Source: JAEUKA01 sp035328405
GTDB taxonomy: Bacteria > Myxococcota_A > Polyangia > Palsa-1104 > JAEUJZ01
Direction of reading: 5' to 3'
Assembly (NCBI GenBank): GCA_035328405.1
Contig: DAOLIT010000015.1
Span: forward strand, 17,094-81,093
DNA: 64,000 nt
A model generated the notes under the pieces. It searched no databases. It was not told the origin of the DNA and saw only the letters and a list, made by a program, of their open reading frames with translations. This document shows, in pieces, positions 18,252 through 26,943 of this stretch. The position numbers and the translations under genes were made by a program. The first letter of the stretch is position 1, and every line of letters starts with the position of its first letter.

Positions 18252-19319
18252 TCATTTTGCCAAAGCAGAAACCAGCCAGTTTGGGAGTCTGTTTTCATCC
18301 GCGCGAGCGATCCTTTCGGACAGGTCAGCTCCCGATGCCGTCAGCATGAACAACACCCGTTTCCCGTCGAGAATCCCGCTGTCTGCATCCGCAAGAAGCG
18401 CCGCCAGCGTCTTGCCGGTGTACGTTGTTTCCACGGGCAAACCCAAGGTGCGTGCTTTGCCCACAGCCTGCTTGGACAGAGGCGTTGCCACACCATATCC
18501 GATACCCGGTCCCACAAAACGTCCATCTACGGAAAACAGAGGGCGAGATGGAAGCCGCACATCCGCCAGCTTGCAAAGGAGTCGCTCTGTCTGATCCGCC
18601 AAACGCTCGACCATCCATTGACTCGCGATCGGCCACGGCACCACACGTACACCCCGCACATGGACGGCTGCGTGTCCCAAACCGAGCAGGAGTCCCGCCG
18701 CCGTTCCTCCCGTTCCAACCGTCACATACACCACATCAAAAGGGGGTTCCTTTCGGTCCACAACTTGATCTGCGATTTCGAGTCCCCCTGAAACCCATCC
18801 CAGCGTTCCCAGCGGAGACGAACCACCGGAAGGAATCACCACTTTCGGACCCCTTTTCGCAAAATAGGCGGCCATGTACTTGGGAAGGACTCCTGGAAAG
18901 GTTCGCGCCGGCCACACCTGCGCATCCGCAGAAATTTGCGCGAGCAGATGTTCGCGAATCGACGGAATCGTGTCTTGGGAAAGCGGTTGTGGAAAAAGCA
19001 CTGTGTCCACGCGCAGACCCAACGCTTGACCGTACAGCGCCACTGCCAACGCATGGTTTGAACCCCACGCTCCCAAAGTCACCACTCGAGGCGCGGCTTC
19101 CGCCCGTTCTCTGTGTTTCGCTTCCCCAAGCAAATGCTCGAGTTTCCGAACTTTGTTTCCGCCATACAACGAACCCGCCCGATCTTCTCGTTTGACCCAC
19201 AATTCGACCTTGTTCGACGTGAGTCCTTCCCACCTTTCGATGGGTGTCGGAAAGTCGCCCAGCGAACAGATCGGAAGATGCGTTGCAAGTTTTGGAAAAT
19301 GCGCAAACAGAGATGACAT
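18252..19319 (-). CDS. PLP-dependent enzyme, D-cysteine desulfhydrase / ACC deaminase family
   Basis: This is a 355-residue fold-type II pyridoxal-phosphate enzyme. The family hallmark GGNKVRKLE is at 53-61, with Lys55 expected to hold the cofactor; the phosphate-binding loop TVGTGGTAAG and the C-terminal MLTASGAD segment are also present. Family members deaminate D-cysteine, 1-aminocyclopropane-1-carboxylate or related D-amino acids; the sequence alone does not fix the substrate. It is co-oriented with the REC-EAL gene 54 bases downstream and divergent from the POT-type transporter at 19374, so a link with uptake of amino acids or peptides is possible. Confidence 0.85.
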   Translation of the reverse strand: MSSLFAHFPKLATHLPICSLGDFPTPIERWEGLTSNKVELWVKREDRAGSLYGGNKVRKLEHLLGEAKHRERAEAAPRVVTLGAWGSNHALAVALYGQALGLRVDTVLFPQPLSQDTIPSIREHLLAQISADAQVWPARTFPGVLPKYMAAYFAKRGPKVVIPSGGSSPLGTLGWVSGGLEIADQVVDRKEPPFDVVYVTVGTGGTAAGLLLGLGHAAVHVRGVRVVPWPIASQWMVERLADQTERLLCKLADVRLPSRPLFSVDGRFVGPGIGYGVATPLSKQAVGKARTLGLPVETTYTGKTLAALLADADSGILDGKRVLFMLTASGADLSERIARADENRLPNWLVSALAK

Positions 19320-19373
19320 CTCGTCATCCTATGTGGTACATCGCGGCCCACTTCAAGCAGAAACAGTCACATC

Positions 19374-20972
19374 ATGAGTTCCACCCGCGAAACCGCTCCG
19401 TCCGTGTTTGCCCTCTTCCCCCGGTCTTTTTGGATTGTCAACGCGATGGAAATTTTCGAGCGCATGGGATGGTACGGCTTCTATGCGGTCTCGACGCTGT
19501 ACTTGACCTCGCCCATTTCCGAGGGCGGGGTCGGCCTTTCCTCCCAAGATCGCGGCGTCATTCAAGGTCTTTCCACCTTTTTCCTGTATTTCTTCCCCGT
19601 GCTGTTCGGAACGCTCGCCGACCGGTACGGATACCGGCTCATGTTCCTCCTGTCCAGCGCGATCATGATTCCGGGATATCTTCTGTTGCACCTTCCGCAC
19701 AGTTTCTACGGTTTCTTTGCGGTGTACATACTGGTCGCGTGCGGTCACGGAATGTTCAAACCTGTGGTTGTCAGTACTGTCGTCAAAACCACAAACACGC
19801 AGAATGGGTCCATGGGGTTTGGCATCTTTTACATGATGGTGAACATCGGGGGATTGCTCGGGCCCATCGTCGCTGGCATCGTCCGAGGATGGAGTTGGGA
19901 TTACGTTTTTTACGCCTCCGCTTTTTGGATCGTCCTCATGGGGATTTTCTGTTTTGTGTTGTATGAAGAACCCCCTCACGAAAGAGTCCGCGAACCCCTT
20001 TCCAAAGTTCTGTCCAACATGATGGCAGTCGTTGGAAATGCGAGGTTTTTTTCGCTCATCATCGGCATGCTCCTGTTGCTGGTTTTGGGCAACAAGTGGT
20101 GGACCATCGGACGCGCGTCTTTCGTCGCTGTGGTCTGGCTTTTGTTTCACGCAGCGTGGGATGTATTGCTGTTTTTCTTTGGACCCAAACAAGACGGCAG
20201 ACCGCTGCCTTTCTATTTGTCCCGTTTGAAAATCGGAGAGGGGAAATACCTTCTGTTTTTGCTCCTCATGAGTGGTTTTTGGACCGCTTTCAACCAACTT
20301 CAGATGACATTTCCTGAATACATCCGCGACTACGTAGACTCGACTGATTTGGTTAACGGAATCCGGCCCATCACGTCGGTGTTTGACAGGATTTTTACCT
20401 TTTTGGGTTTCGATACAACTTCTTGGTCCAAGGCTCTTTTGGATCGCGGCCAAGTCAAACCCGAGCACCTCACCAACATCAACGCCTTGGGAATCATCTT
20501 CCTTCAAGTGCTCATCTCCTTTCTTGCGCGCAGGATGTCCCCCTTGGTTACGATCATGAGCGGGACGCTTTTGTCTGCCTTCAGTTTTCTTCTGTTCGTT
20601 CCATTTGCAAGCCACGGCTCCGGCTTTTTGGTGGTGGTCGGCGTCCTGGTCTTTTCCGTCGGAGAGATGCTCGCGAGTCCCAAAGCAAAGGAGTATGCAG
20701 GCCGCATTGCTCCACCGGACAAAGTAGGACTCTATATGGGTTACTTTTACATGAGCATCGCGCTTGGGAATTTGTTTGGGGGTCTCTTTTCCGGCACTGC
20801 ATACCAACATTTCGGCAAACGCGGAAGCGATCGCCCCGATGTCCTCTTTCTTGTGATCTTTGGCCTGTGTGTCCTCACTGCGCTTCTCTTGGGGCTTTAC
20901 GATCGATACCTCAAGCGACAAACACAAGTTTCGAGCCGACGAGTGCTCGCCCAAGACGACCTGGCGTCGTAG
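19374..20972 (+). CDS. POT-family proton-coupled peptide transporter (MFS)
   Basis: This is a 532-residue polytopic inner-membrane transporter of the major facilitator superfamily. The first helix carries FERMGWYGFYAVSTLYL, the form of the ExxER...YYG proton-coupling signature seen in proton-dependent oligopeptide transporters, and the loop ADRYGYR matches the MFS loop 2-3 motif. The length exceeds the minimal twelve-helix fold, with an extended central cytoplasmic or hairpin region about 200-340. The substrates are probably di- or tripeptides, but more distant POT members carry other solutes. The paraoxonase-like gene follows on the same strand after 37 bases. Confidence 0.8.
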   Translation: MSSTRETAPSVFALFPRSFWIVNAMEIFERMGWYGFYAVSTLYLTSPISEGGVGLSSQDRGVIQGLSTFFLYFFPVLFGTLADRYGYRLMFLLSSAIMIPGYLLLHLPHSFYGFFAVYILVACGHGMFKPVVVSTVVKTTNTQNGSMGFGIFYMMVNIGGLLGPIVAGIVRGWSWDYVFYASAFWIVLMGIFCFVLYEEPPHERVREPLSKVLSNMMAVVGNARFFSLIIGMLLLLVLGNKWWTIGRASFVAVVWLLFHAAWDVLLFFFGPKQDGRPLPFYLSRLKIGEGKYLLFLLLMSGFWTAFNQLQMTFPEYIRDYVDSTDLVNGIRPITSVFDRIFTFLGFDTTSWSKALLDRGQVKPEHLTNINALGIIFLQVLISFLARRMSPLVTIMSGTLLSAFSFLLFVPFASHGSGFLVVVGVLVFSVGEMLASPKAKEYAGRIAPPDKVGLYMGYFYMSIALGNLFGGLFSGTAYQHFGKRGSDRPDVLFLVIFGLCVLTALLLGLYDRYLKRQTQVSSRRVLAQDDLAS

Positions 20973-21009
20973 GGCCTTTGGGTCTAAGGGTCTTTTAGGG
21001 GTACTCTCG

Positions 21010-22095
21010 ATGAAGTCGCGTTACTGGTTTGGGGGTGTGGTGGGTCTTTTGCTGGTGGGCTATTTGTGGCAGGCCGCCCGCGATCTAAGACCTTTTGTTT
21101 CCGTCTCGCCCCTGGGCATGGATGGTTGTCGGGTGCTGCATGCAGACGGTTTGATCGGTGCAGAGGATTTGGAGTTTGATCACACAAAGGGGACTCTGTA
21201 CGTAGCGGCTTCCAACAGGCGGCCAAGCGAAGGGTCGCGGCAGGCTTTCCGGCCCGACCCCGGCGCGATTTTTCGTCTCACTTCCGAGGCGGATGCCCTT
21301 CCGCAGAAGATGCCCATCGAGGGACTTTTTGAACCCCTAAGACCGCATGGGATGAGTCTGTATCTTCATCCAAACGGAACGCGGCACTTGTTTGTTGTGC
21401 ATCACTCTTTGCGCGGTGAGCGGGTGGTTCTGTTTCGGATAGAAGCCACACAGGGGGAAGAAAAGCTCGTCTTCCTTCGCGAGGTGTCCGCGCCCCAGTT
21501 TGTGAGTTTGAATGACGTGGCCGGTGCGGGTCTTGAGTCTTTTTATGTGACCAATGACCACGGAAGACCAGCACGCACAGGACATCTCGTCGAGGACTTT
21601 GCTCGACTGTCGAATGCGTCTCTTGTGTACTTTGATGGAACGTGGGTGCAGACGGTCGCACAGGGTCTCAAGTACGCCAACGGAGTCCAAGTTTCAGCCG
21701 ACAGACAACATGTACTTGTGGCAGAGACGCTGGCCTATCGGATCAAGATTTTTCGCCGTGCGCAAGATGGGAAGTTGACGCTTTCTTCCGAGAAATCCCT
21801 GGACACAACTCCTGACAATTTTTCGCAGGACGAACAGGGGTCCTTCTTGCTGGGGGCTCATCCAAGTCCGTACCTCTTTTTGCGGCATGCCACGAAAGCG
21901 ACCGAAAAGGCCCCGAGCGAGGTCTTGAAGTTCCGCGTGACACCCGAAGGCAGTGCGACCGATTTCTCGACGGTGTTGCGCGATCCAGGCAACGTGTTTT
22001 CTGCCTCGAGCGTGGCTGCTTCCCACGGCCATCGTTTGGTGGTTGGGGGTGTGTTTGATCCCGGCGTGCTGGTCTGCGACAAAACCAACTTGTAA
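21010..22095 (+). CDS. Paraoxonase/arylesterase-like calcium-dependent hydrolase, membrane anchored
   Basis: This is a 361-residue protein with a single hydrophobic segment at about 5-25. The remainder matches the six-bladed paraoxonase (PON) propeller in residue order: GAEDLEFD (calcium-ligand Glu), RPHGMSLY (catalytic-type His), SLNDV (Asn ligand), TNDHG, LKYANGVQVS (Asn ligand) and TTPDNFS (Asp-Asn ligand pair). PON enzymes hydrolyse lactones and aryl esters. I chose the ATG at 21010 because it places the anchor at the N-terminus; an upstream in-frame start would overlap the transporter gene. A role in degrading acyl lactones is plausible but not proved. Confidence 0.82.
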   Translation: MKSRYWFGGVVGLLLVGYLWQAARDLRPFVSVSPLGMDGCRVLHADGLIGAEDLEFDHTKGTLYVAASNRRPSEGSRQAFRPDPGAIFRLTSEADALPQKMPIEGLFEPLRPHGMSLYLHPNGTRHLFVVHHSLRGERVVLFRIEATQGEEKLVFLREVSAPQFVSLNDVAGAGLESFYVTNDHGRPARTGHLVEDFARLSNASLVYFDGTWVQTVAQGLKYANGVQVSADRQHVLVAETLAYRIKIFRRAQDGKLTLSSEKSLDTTPDNFSQDEQGSFLLGAHPSPYLFLRHATKATEKAPSEVLKFRVTPEGSATDFSTVLRDPGNVFSASSVAASHGHRLVVGGVFDPGVLVCDKTNL

Positions 22096-22127
22096 CGTCG
22101 ATTTTTGCAAACACGCGCCCCGCAGTG

Positions 22128-22517
22128 TTATCCGTTCCGCTTCTGGATGAGCTCGATCTTGTACCCATCGGGGTCTTCCGCAAACGCGATGACGGTTGTG
22201 CCGTGTTTCATCGGCCCCGCTTCGCGCGTGATTTTCCCCCCTTTCCGCTTCACTTCGGCACACATCGCATACGCATCATCGACCTCGATGGCGAGGTGTC
22301 CAAACCCCTGTCCTATGTTGTACGCGGGCGTGTCCCAGTTGTATGTCAGTTCGAGCACCGTATGCGCGCTTTCCTCGCCATATCCGACGAAAGCCAGGGT
22401 GAAGCGACCTTCGGGATACTCTGTCTTCCGCAGCAACTTCATGCCCAAAACATCTTGGTAAAAGGACAGTGCGCGCTCCAGATTCCCAACGCGCAACATG
22501 GTGTGTAGTAGACGCAT
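22128..22517 (-). CDS. gloA: Glyoxalase I (lactoylglutathione lyase)
   Basis: This is a 129-residue metalloenzyme that converts the hemithioacetal of methylglyoxal and glutathione to S-lactoylglutathione in the cytoplasm. The metal ligands fall at His5, Glu56, His74 and Glu122, the same positions as in the Escherichia coli nickel enzyme. I chose the ATG at 22517 because it gives the standard length and follows GGGAGA by seven bases; an upstream in-frame extension has no family similarity. The gene stands alone, convergent with the paraoxonase gene and divergent from the RMD1-family gene. Confidence 0.96.
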   Translation of the reverse strand: MRLLHTMLRVGNLERALSFYQDVLGMKLLRKTEYPEGRFTLAFVGYGEESAHTVLELTYNWDTPAYNIGQGFGHLAIEVDDAYAMCAEVKRKGGKITREAGPMKHGTTVIAFAEDPDGYKIELIQKRNG

Positions 22518-22651
22518 GTTCGTTCTCCCTTGTGTGTCTGTATTGGCTACGTTCCGCAGTCTGTTTCCATCACGGCGGCAAAGGATAGTGGAAATCGGAG
22601 TCTGCGAACAGAAGTTGTTTTTTCGAGAAGACTGCGCTTTACTGCGCGGGC

Positions 22652-23545
22652 ATGCGAGCAGGAAAAGCAGATCCACCTGTACAAGCAGAAGGCAAAACTC
22701 TAGCCAAAGCTGAAACAGGTATGGACTCCGAAGGTGTACGGAACACGCTCCACGTACATGCGTATGCGTTTGCCACGACGTTCCGATTGCGGGAGCTCAT
22801 CGACGTTTTTTCCGACGCTGAAACAGAACACGACAAAGACTGTCTGGTGGCTCGATACAAAGGGGACGCCGTTCGGATTGCAGTCCTTTTCGACTTTGGT
22901 TCGGTCGTGACGATTGGTCTGTCCCCTGATGAACGGGAGCGGCTGGTGGTTTCGATTGGTTCGCGCATTGGACCGGAACCACACTCCCCTTTGACAGAAG
23001 ATTTTTTGGTGGAGGTGCGTCCGGGGGCCAAGGTGGAAGTGCAGTTTGATCGCGTGATTTTGGCAGAGGCGACAGTTCCTGCGTTGAAAGTGATAAGCCT
23101 TGTGCTCGCACAGTCTGCGGCGATGGATTACTACGACGAAGATGTACAGGAAATCCAGCAACGCACCGACGTGATAACGCGCGCCCTGCAATCGGAGGGT
23201 CGGATACCGGGGCGGCTGCACAATTTGGTGAAATTTATCGGCTCGTGCATCGAAACCAAGAACGGGATGATTGCAACACTGGCTCTGTTCGACAAACCGG
23301 ATGCAACGTGGGAAGACCAGCAGATCGATCGGCTGTACGGGGGTTTGCGCGTCGAGCTCGAGATCGATGATCGGTTCCGTGCGCTGGAAGCCAAACTCCG
23401 CATGATTCAAGAGAACTTGGTGTTGCTGGCGGACCTCTATCATTCCCGCAGCGCGTGGAGGTTGGAACTCACGGTGGTCCTCCTCATTCTGTTTGAGATA
23501 CTCCTCAACCTTTGGAATTTGTTTCATGGCGGTACACACACTTGA
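22652..23545 (+). CDS. RMD1/DUF155-family membrane-associated protein
   Basis: This is a 297-residue protein with the features of the RMD1 (DUF155) family: a mixed alpha/beta N-terminal region, the conserved segment VLAQSAAMDYYDEDV at about 151-165, and a C-terminal hydrophobic helix at about 274-292 after a coiled region. Eukaryotic relatives work in mitochondrial translation or membrane organisation; the bacterial role is unknown. The ATG at 22652 is used, but a second ATG at 22721 follows a short AGG and is an alternative. The last 20 bases overlap the next glycosyltransferase gene, so the two are probably co-translated. Confidence 0.8.
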   Translation: MRAGKADPPVQAEGKTLAKAETGMDSEGVRNTLHVHAYAFATTFRLRELIDVFSDAETEHDKDCLVARYKGDAVRIAVLFDFGSVVTIGLSPDERERLVVSIGSRIGPEPHSPLTEDFLVEVRPGAKVEVQFDRVILAEATVPALKVISLVLAQSAAMDYYDEDVQEIQQRTDVITRALQSEGRIPGRLHNLVKFIGSCIETKNGMIATLALFDKPDATWEDQQIDRLYGGLRVELEIDDRFRALEAKLRMIQENLVLLADLYHSRSAWRLELTVVLLILFEILLNLWNLFHGGTHT

Positions 23546-24245
23546 AAAGAACCGACTTGTTTTGGATGTCCTGATACCGGCTCTGAATGAAGAGGAGGCG
23601 GTCGGAAATGTCGTGTCGGCATTGAAGGCACTCGGTCATCCCGTGCGGCACGTTGTGGTGATCGACAACGACTCCACCGATAGGACTGCAAAGCGGGCAG
23701 AACAGGCCGGCGCGATGGTCGTTCGACAGGCCAAACGGGGCTACGGTTCTGCGTGTTTGAGGGGAATGGAATTTCTATCCAAACTCGACGTGAAGCCCGA
23801 TGTGGTGGCTTTCATGGATGCGGATGGATCAGACGATCCGCAAGACCTTCCCAAGATGATTGATGCGGCTGCAAGCGGTGCCGATTTGGTCATCGGTTCG
23901 CGCATGATGGGAATCGCAAAACCGGGTTCTCTGTCCAAAGCGCAGCGCGTAGGGAGTGCGGTGGCCACGCGGCTGATTCGCGCAGTGTACGGACAACAGT
24001 ACACCGATGTGGGGCCGTTGCGGGTCATCCGATATCCGGCTCTGCTCGCGCTGGGCATGTGCGATGACGATCAAGGGTTTGCGATCGAAATGCAGGTCAA
24101 GGCCGTGCGCCGAGGACTGCACATCACCGAGGTTCCGGTTCATTACAGACCGCGGATCACAGGGGAAAGCAAGAACGTAAAAGGGAGTCTGGCGGCAGGC
24201 CGCAAAATGCTGTTGACGATCCTGCGCCACTCCACCCAGCGGTGA
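23526..24245 (+). CDS. Family 2 glycosyltransferase (polyprenyl-phosphate type)
   Basis: This is a 239-residue GT-A fold glycosyltransferase. It has PALNEEEAVGNVV at about 18-30, the nucleotide-sugar segment VVVIDNDSTDRT, and the metal-binding DAD at 98-100 followed by GSDDP. No C-terminal membrane helices are present, so it resembles the soluble dolichol-phosphate-mannose-synthase type that loads a sugar on a polyprenyl phosphate. The ATG at 23526 overlaps the end of the RMD1-family gene. The polysaccharide export genes downstream are convergent, so a functional link is possible but not operonic. Confidence 0.88.
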   Translation: MAVHTLEKNRLVLDVLIPALNEEEAVGNVVSALKALGHPVRHVVVIDNDSTDRTAKRAEQAGAMVVRQAKRGYGSACLRGMEFLSKLDVKPDVVAFMDADGSDDPQDLPKMIDAAASGADLVIGSRMMGIAKPGSLSKAQRVGSAVATRLIRAVYGQQYTDVGPLRVIRYPALLALGMCDDDQGFAIEMQVKAVRRGLHITEVPVHYRPRITGESKNVKGSLAAGRKMLLTILRHSTQR

Positions 24246-24290
24246 ATGAACTTCGCAGAGATGTTTTGTAGATACTTTGTAGAAGGTTGG

Positions 24291-24890
24291 TCAGAAGAGG
24301 CGTTCGTCTACAGACACGGTGTCTCCGGGTTGTAGGTAGAACGTCTGTGCGCCCTGGGAAATCGCTTTGAAGTTGACCGTGAGTGTTTCGGCTTTTCCGC
24401 CGCTGATGCGTGTGACTCGAACGGTTTCGCGCGCCGCCATGGGGGACAGACCGCCGACCATGCTGATGGCCTGTTCGAGGGTCATTCCTTCCACAAAGTT
24501 GATGGTGCCCGGATTCCGAACTTGGCCGATCAAAATGACTTTTTTGCTGTGAACCTCTTTGAGAAAAACGGTCACTTGGGGTTGCCGCAAAAAAGTGAGG
24601 AGTTTGGCTTTCAGGACATCGGCGACTTGCGCGGTGGTTTGGCCTTGGACAGACACCCGACCGATCAGGGGAAAGTCGATCGTACCGTCGGCAGCGACGC
24701 GGTATGTCCCGGTCAATTCAGGTTCGCCATAGACGCGCACCTCGAATACATCATCGCGACCCAGACTCATGTCTACGATGGGAGGACGCGCAGCCTCGCG
24801 AACTTGCAGGGCCGGAGGGGCCGGACAGGCGCACAGCAAAACCGTCCAGACAGCTCCCAGTAGATAGGGTTTCGATCGGAACGGGGACAT
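24291..24890 (-). CDS. Short polysaccharide export (OPX) lipoprotein
   Basis: This is a 199-residue periplasmic lipoprotein of the Wza/OPX family. A signal peptide ends in LLCAC (Cys20 or Cys22). Residues about 45-110 form the polysaccharide export domain, with DDVFEVRVYGE and GTIDFPLIGRVSVQG, and a SLBB domain follows with VILIGQVRNPGTINFVEG. The protein stops after one SLBB domain and lacks the C-terminal amphipathic helix that forms the outer-membrane pore in Wza. Such short OPX proteins, known from Myxococcus xanthus, need a separate outer-membrane beta-barrel. A barrel gene lies three bases upstream in the same transcript, which fits this composite export system. Confidence 0.88.
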   Translation of the reverse strand: MSPFRSKPYLLGAVWTVLLCACPAPPALQVREAARPPIVDMSLGRDDVFEVRVYGEPELTGTYRVAADGTIDFPLIGRVSVQGQTTAQVADVLKAKLLTFLRQPQVTVFLKEVHSKKVILIGQVRNPGTINFVEGMTLEQAISMVGGLSPMAARETVRVTRISGGKAETLTVNFKAISQGAQTFYLQPGDTVSVDERLF

Positions 24891-24893
24891 CGC

Positions 24894-26261
24894 CTAATAG
24901 GCCACGTCGGCTTTGAATAGCACGACATGTTTTTGGAAACCCGCGTCCATGCGCGTGCCAGCCCCGTCGACAAAACCAAAATCGGTCAAATCAGCAAGGA
25001 GGTTGTAGCTGACCCCTGCGGAAAGCCACGACAAGAACCGGTAATCGGCCTGGACTCCCAAAGACAAAAGGATGTCCGAACGATTCTGGGCACCGTTTTT
25101 ATAGGCGCGGTAATACAGGGTCGAAGGAGCGACAAGGGGGCCGTATGTTCGGAAGTACGTTTCAAACGAGGCGGTGAGCTGGAGGGCTTTCCACGGGTTG
25201 TGTTCATACGCCAGGTAGAGTCGGTCGTCTTTCAGGTACGTTGCGTAAATGGAATCGAAAAAATCGCGGGCCCAACCGAGTCGGAGTTTCATCCGCTCGA
25301 CAAAAAGGAGCCGTGCTTCGATGCCCCCAACAAAATTGTTGTACCGCGCGTCGGTTTTGTCCCCCACAAGGGGCGTCGCGTCGGTGACACCGTAGTGCAA
25401 ACTGTTTCCGTAGCCCAAATACACAGACCCCGCAAGCCAAGACAGAAACAGACTCTGGATACCCGCCGTGATGCGCAAAGGAGCCGAGTTGGGAACAACG
25501 GCACCGTCTCCGTAAAAATTGGTAAACGACGAACGGACTTCCAAACGGAGAAGCGTTTGCGGCAGCAGACGATAACTGCCCCACAACGCAATGTGGTTTT
25601 CAAACGAACGAAGGGGTGACAGTTCGCTTTGAATGTAGTGGTCCAAACGGATGGATTCCGAAAGGCCAATTTCCAGGGGCCCTCCGTAAGGCCGATACGT
25701 CGCCAACAGCGTCAGACGGTCGAAGATGCGCGGGGCAAAAGTCTGGGTGTTCGCGACCTCCAAATTGCGCGCGTCGTTGGTGACCAGAAATTGGTTGTAG
25801 ATCCGAAAGGAAAGGGGGTCGTGTTCTTTGATGCGCAGGTCGGCATCGCTTTGCGCGTTGACTTGTTGCGGATAACCGACGCGAGGATCGCGCGAAAAAA
25901 ACTGTCTGTATTCCACCGCTGCGCCAAAACGGAATTTCAGAAAGGGGCGCGATTCCGGTTCCAACCGTTGAGGGGGGCGCGTTGCCAAATCCACATGCGC
26001 TCGCAACCTCAGAACACCCGCTCCTCCTGCTTGCGCGGCCATGAGCACATTGCTGTCGTACCCGAGTTCCGCCGCAAGACCAGGGTGAATCACAAGTCCG
26101 TCGCCCAGCACCTTGAAACCTGGCCCTTCGCGAAGCTGCATCGACGGATACACTTCAAACGGCCCATAGGGAACGTACTGCGCACGCGCCGAGGCCGCCC
26201 ACAGGCACACAAGGAGCCCCGCAAGCCGGAAAACCGTTTTAGCGAGAAGGTCGGAACGCAC
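24894..26261 (-). CDS. Outer-membrane beta-barrel, probable polysaccharide export partner of the OPX protein
   Basis: This is a 455-residue exported protein. The GTG at 26261 begins a signal peptide ending in SARAQ. The mature part is a series of amphipathic strands with the alternation of an outer-membrane barrel, from the segment AELGYDSNVLMAA to a final strand ending VLFKADVAY with a terminal aromatic residue. The size suits a barrel of about 16-18 strands. It is encoded immediately before the short OPX gene, like the WzpX/WzpS/WzpB barrels of Myxococcus xanthus, which supply the outer-membrane passage for polysaccharide. Sequence families of such barrels diverge strongly, so context carries much of the call. 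Its start lies inside the end of the upstream gene. Confidence 0.75.
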   Translation of the reverse strand: MRSDLLAKTVFRLAGLLVCLWAASARAQYVPYGPFEVYPSMQLREGPGFKVLGDGLVIHPGLAAELGYDSNVLMAAQAGGAGVLRLRAHVDLATRPPQRLEPESRPFLKFRFGAAVEYRQFFSRDPRVGYPQQVNAQSDADLRIKEHDPLSFRIYNQFLVTNDARNLEVANTQTFAPRIFDRLTLLATYRPYGGPLEIGLSESIRLDHYIQSELSPLRSFENHIALWGSYRLLPQTLLRLEVRSSFTNFYGDGAVVPNSAPLRITAGIQSLFLSWLAGSVYLGYGNSLHYGVTDATPLVGDKTDARYNNFVGGIEARLLFVERMKLRLGWARDFFDSIYATYLKDDRLYLAYEHNPWKALQLTASFETYFRTYGPLVAPSTLYYRAYKNGAQNRSDILLSLGVQADYRFLSWLSAGVSYNLLADLTDFGFVDGAGTRMDAGFQKHVVLFKADVAY

Positions 26262-26886
26262 TGGCTGGATTGGGGCGGCTGGGAAGCTCGAGCCGCACGG
26301 GTCTTATGGTTTGTTGCTCGCTTGGGCCGGCCTTGGGATCGTCCGTCGGACCGCCCGAAACCGCGACGGTCGTCGCCCTCGATCCAGTCACAAGTTCCCC
26401 ACCCACACAGCTTTCTGCGTCGGTGCGAAGCTGTCGAGACAGTTCGAGGGCTTTCTGAATGCGGTCGCGTTCGGCCTTTTCTTGCGCTGCGTTGCCCACC
26501 GCCGTGGCTTTTTCCAATGCCGCCGCCGCCGTCTGCGTACTTTCCAACGTCTGCGAAAGCCCGCGCAACCTGTCATACAAACAAAGCTCTTTGACTTTGT
26601 CGCCCTTTTCCGCCGCTGTTTTGCGCAGCGCCGTCACTTGCGTCACCGACAGTTTCTGCTCAGTCAACGCAAGTCGTACATCCACCCCTTCTTTCACTTC
26701 CTTGGCGTCCCGCAAGTCTTTGGCGTCTTTGGTTTCCTTTGCGTCTTTGGTTTCTCTTGCTTCTTTGGTGAGTTTCGACGCTGGGCTTGCGGTGTCGCCC
26801 GCTGCCCGTACGACAACCGGCCCACCGACGGAAAACACCGCCAGAACAAACGCAAACCGGCAACATGGGAAACGAGAGAGACGCAT
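26239..26886 (-). CDS. Exported protein with charged KETKDA repeats, unknown function
   Basis: This is a 215-residue protein not assigned to a family. A signal peptide is visible (FAFVLAVFSVGGPVVVRA). Residues about 38-65 are a highly charged repeat of the type ETKDAKETKDAKD, probably a helical or disordered spacer. A helical region follows with two cysteines (LCLYDRL and AESCVG) that may form a disulfide, then a Pro-rich tail. I took the ATG at 26886; a TTG two codons upstream is possible. The gene overlaps the barrel gene by 23 bases, so it probably belongs to the polysaccharide export transcript. Confidence 0.55.
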   Translation of the reverse strand: MRLSRFPCCRFAFVLAVFSVGGPVVVRAAGDTASPASKLTKEARETKDAKETKDAKDLRDAKEVKEGVDVRLALTEQKLSVTQVTALRKTAAEKGDKVKELCLYDRLRGLSQTLESTQTAAAALEKATAVGNAAQEKAERDRIQKALELSRQLRTDAESCVGGELVTGSRATTVAVSGGPTDDPKAGPSEQQTIRPVRLELPSRPNPASAFRPSR

Positions 26887-26943
26887 GCGCAAAAGAATAG
26901 CGTCAGCTTAGGTCAGCTTTCCCTCAGTCGTCAATTGCGCTGG

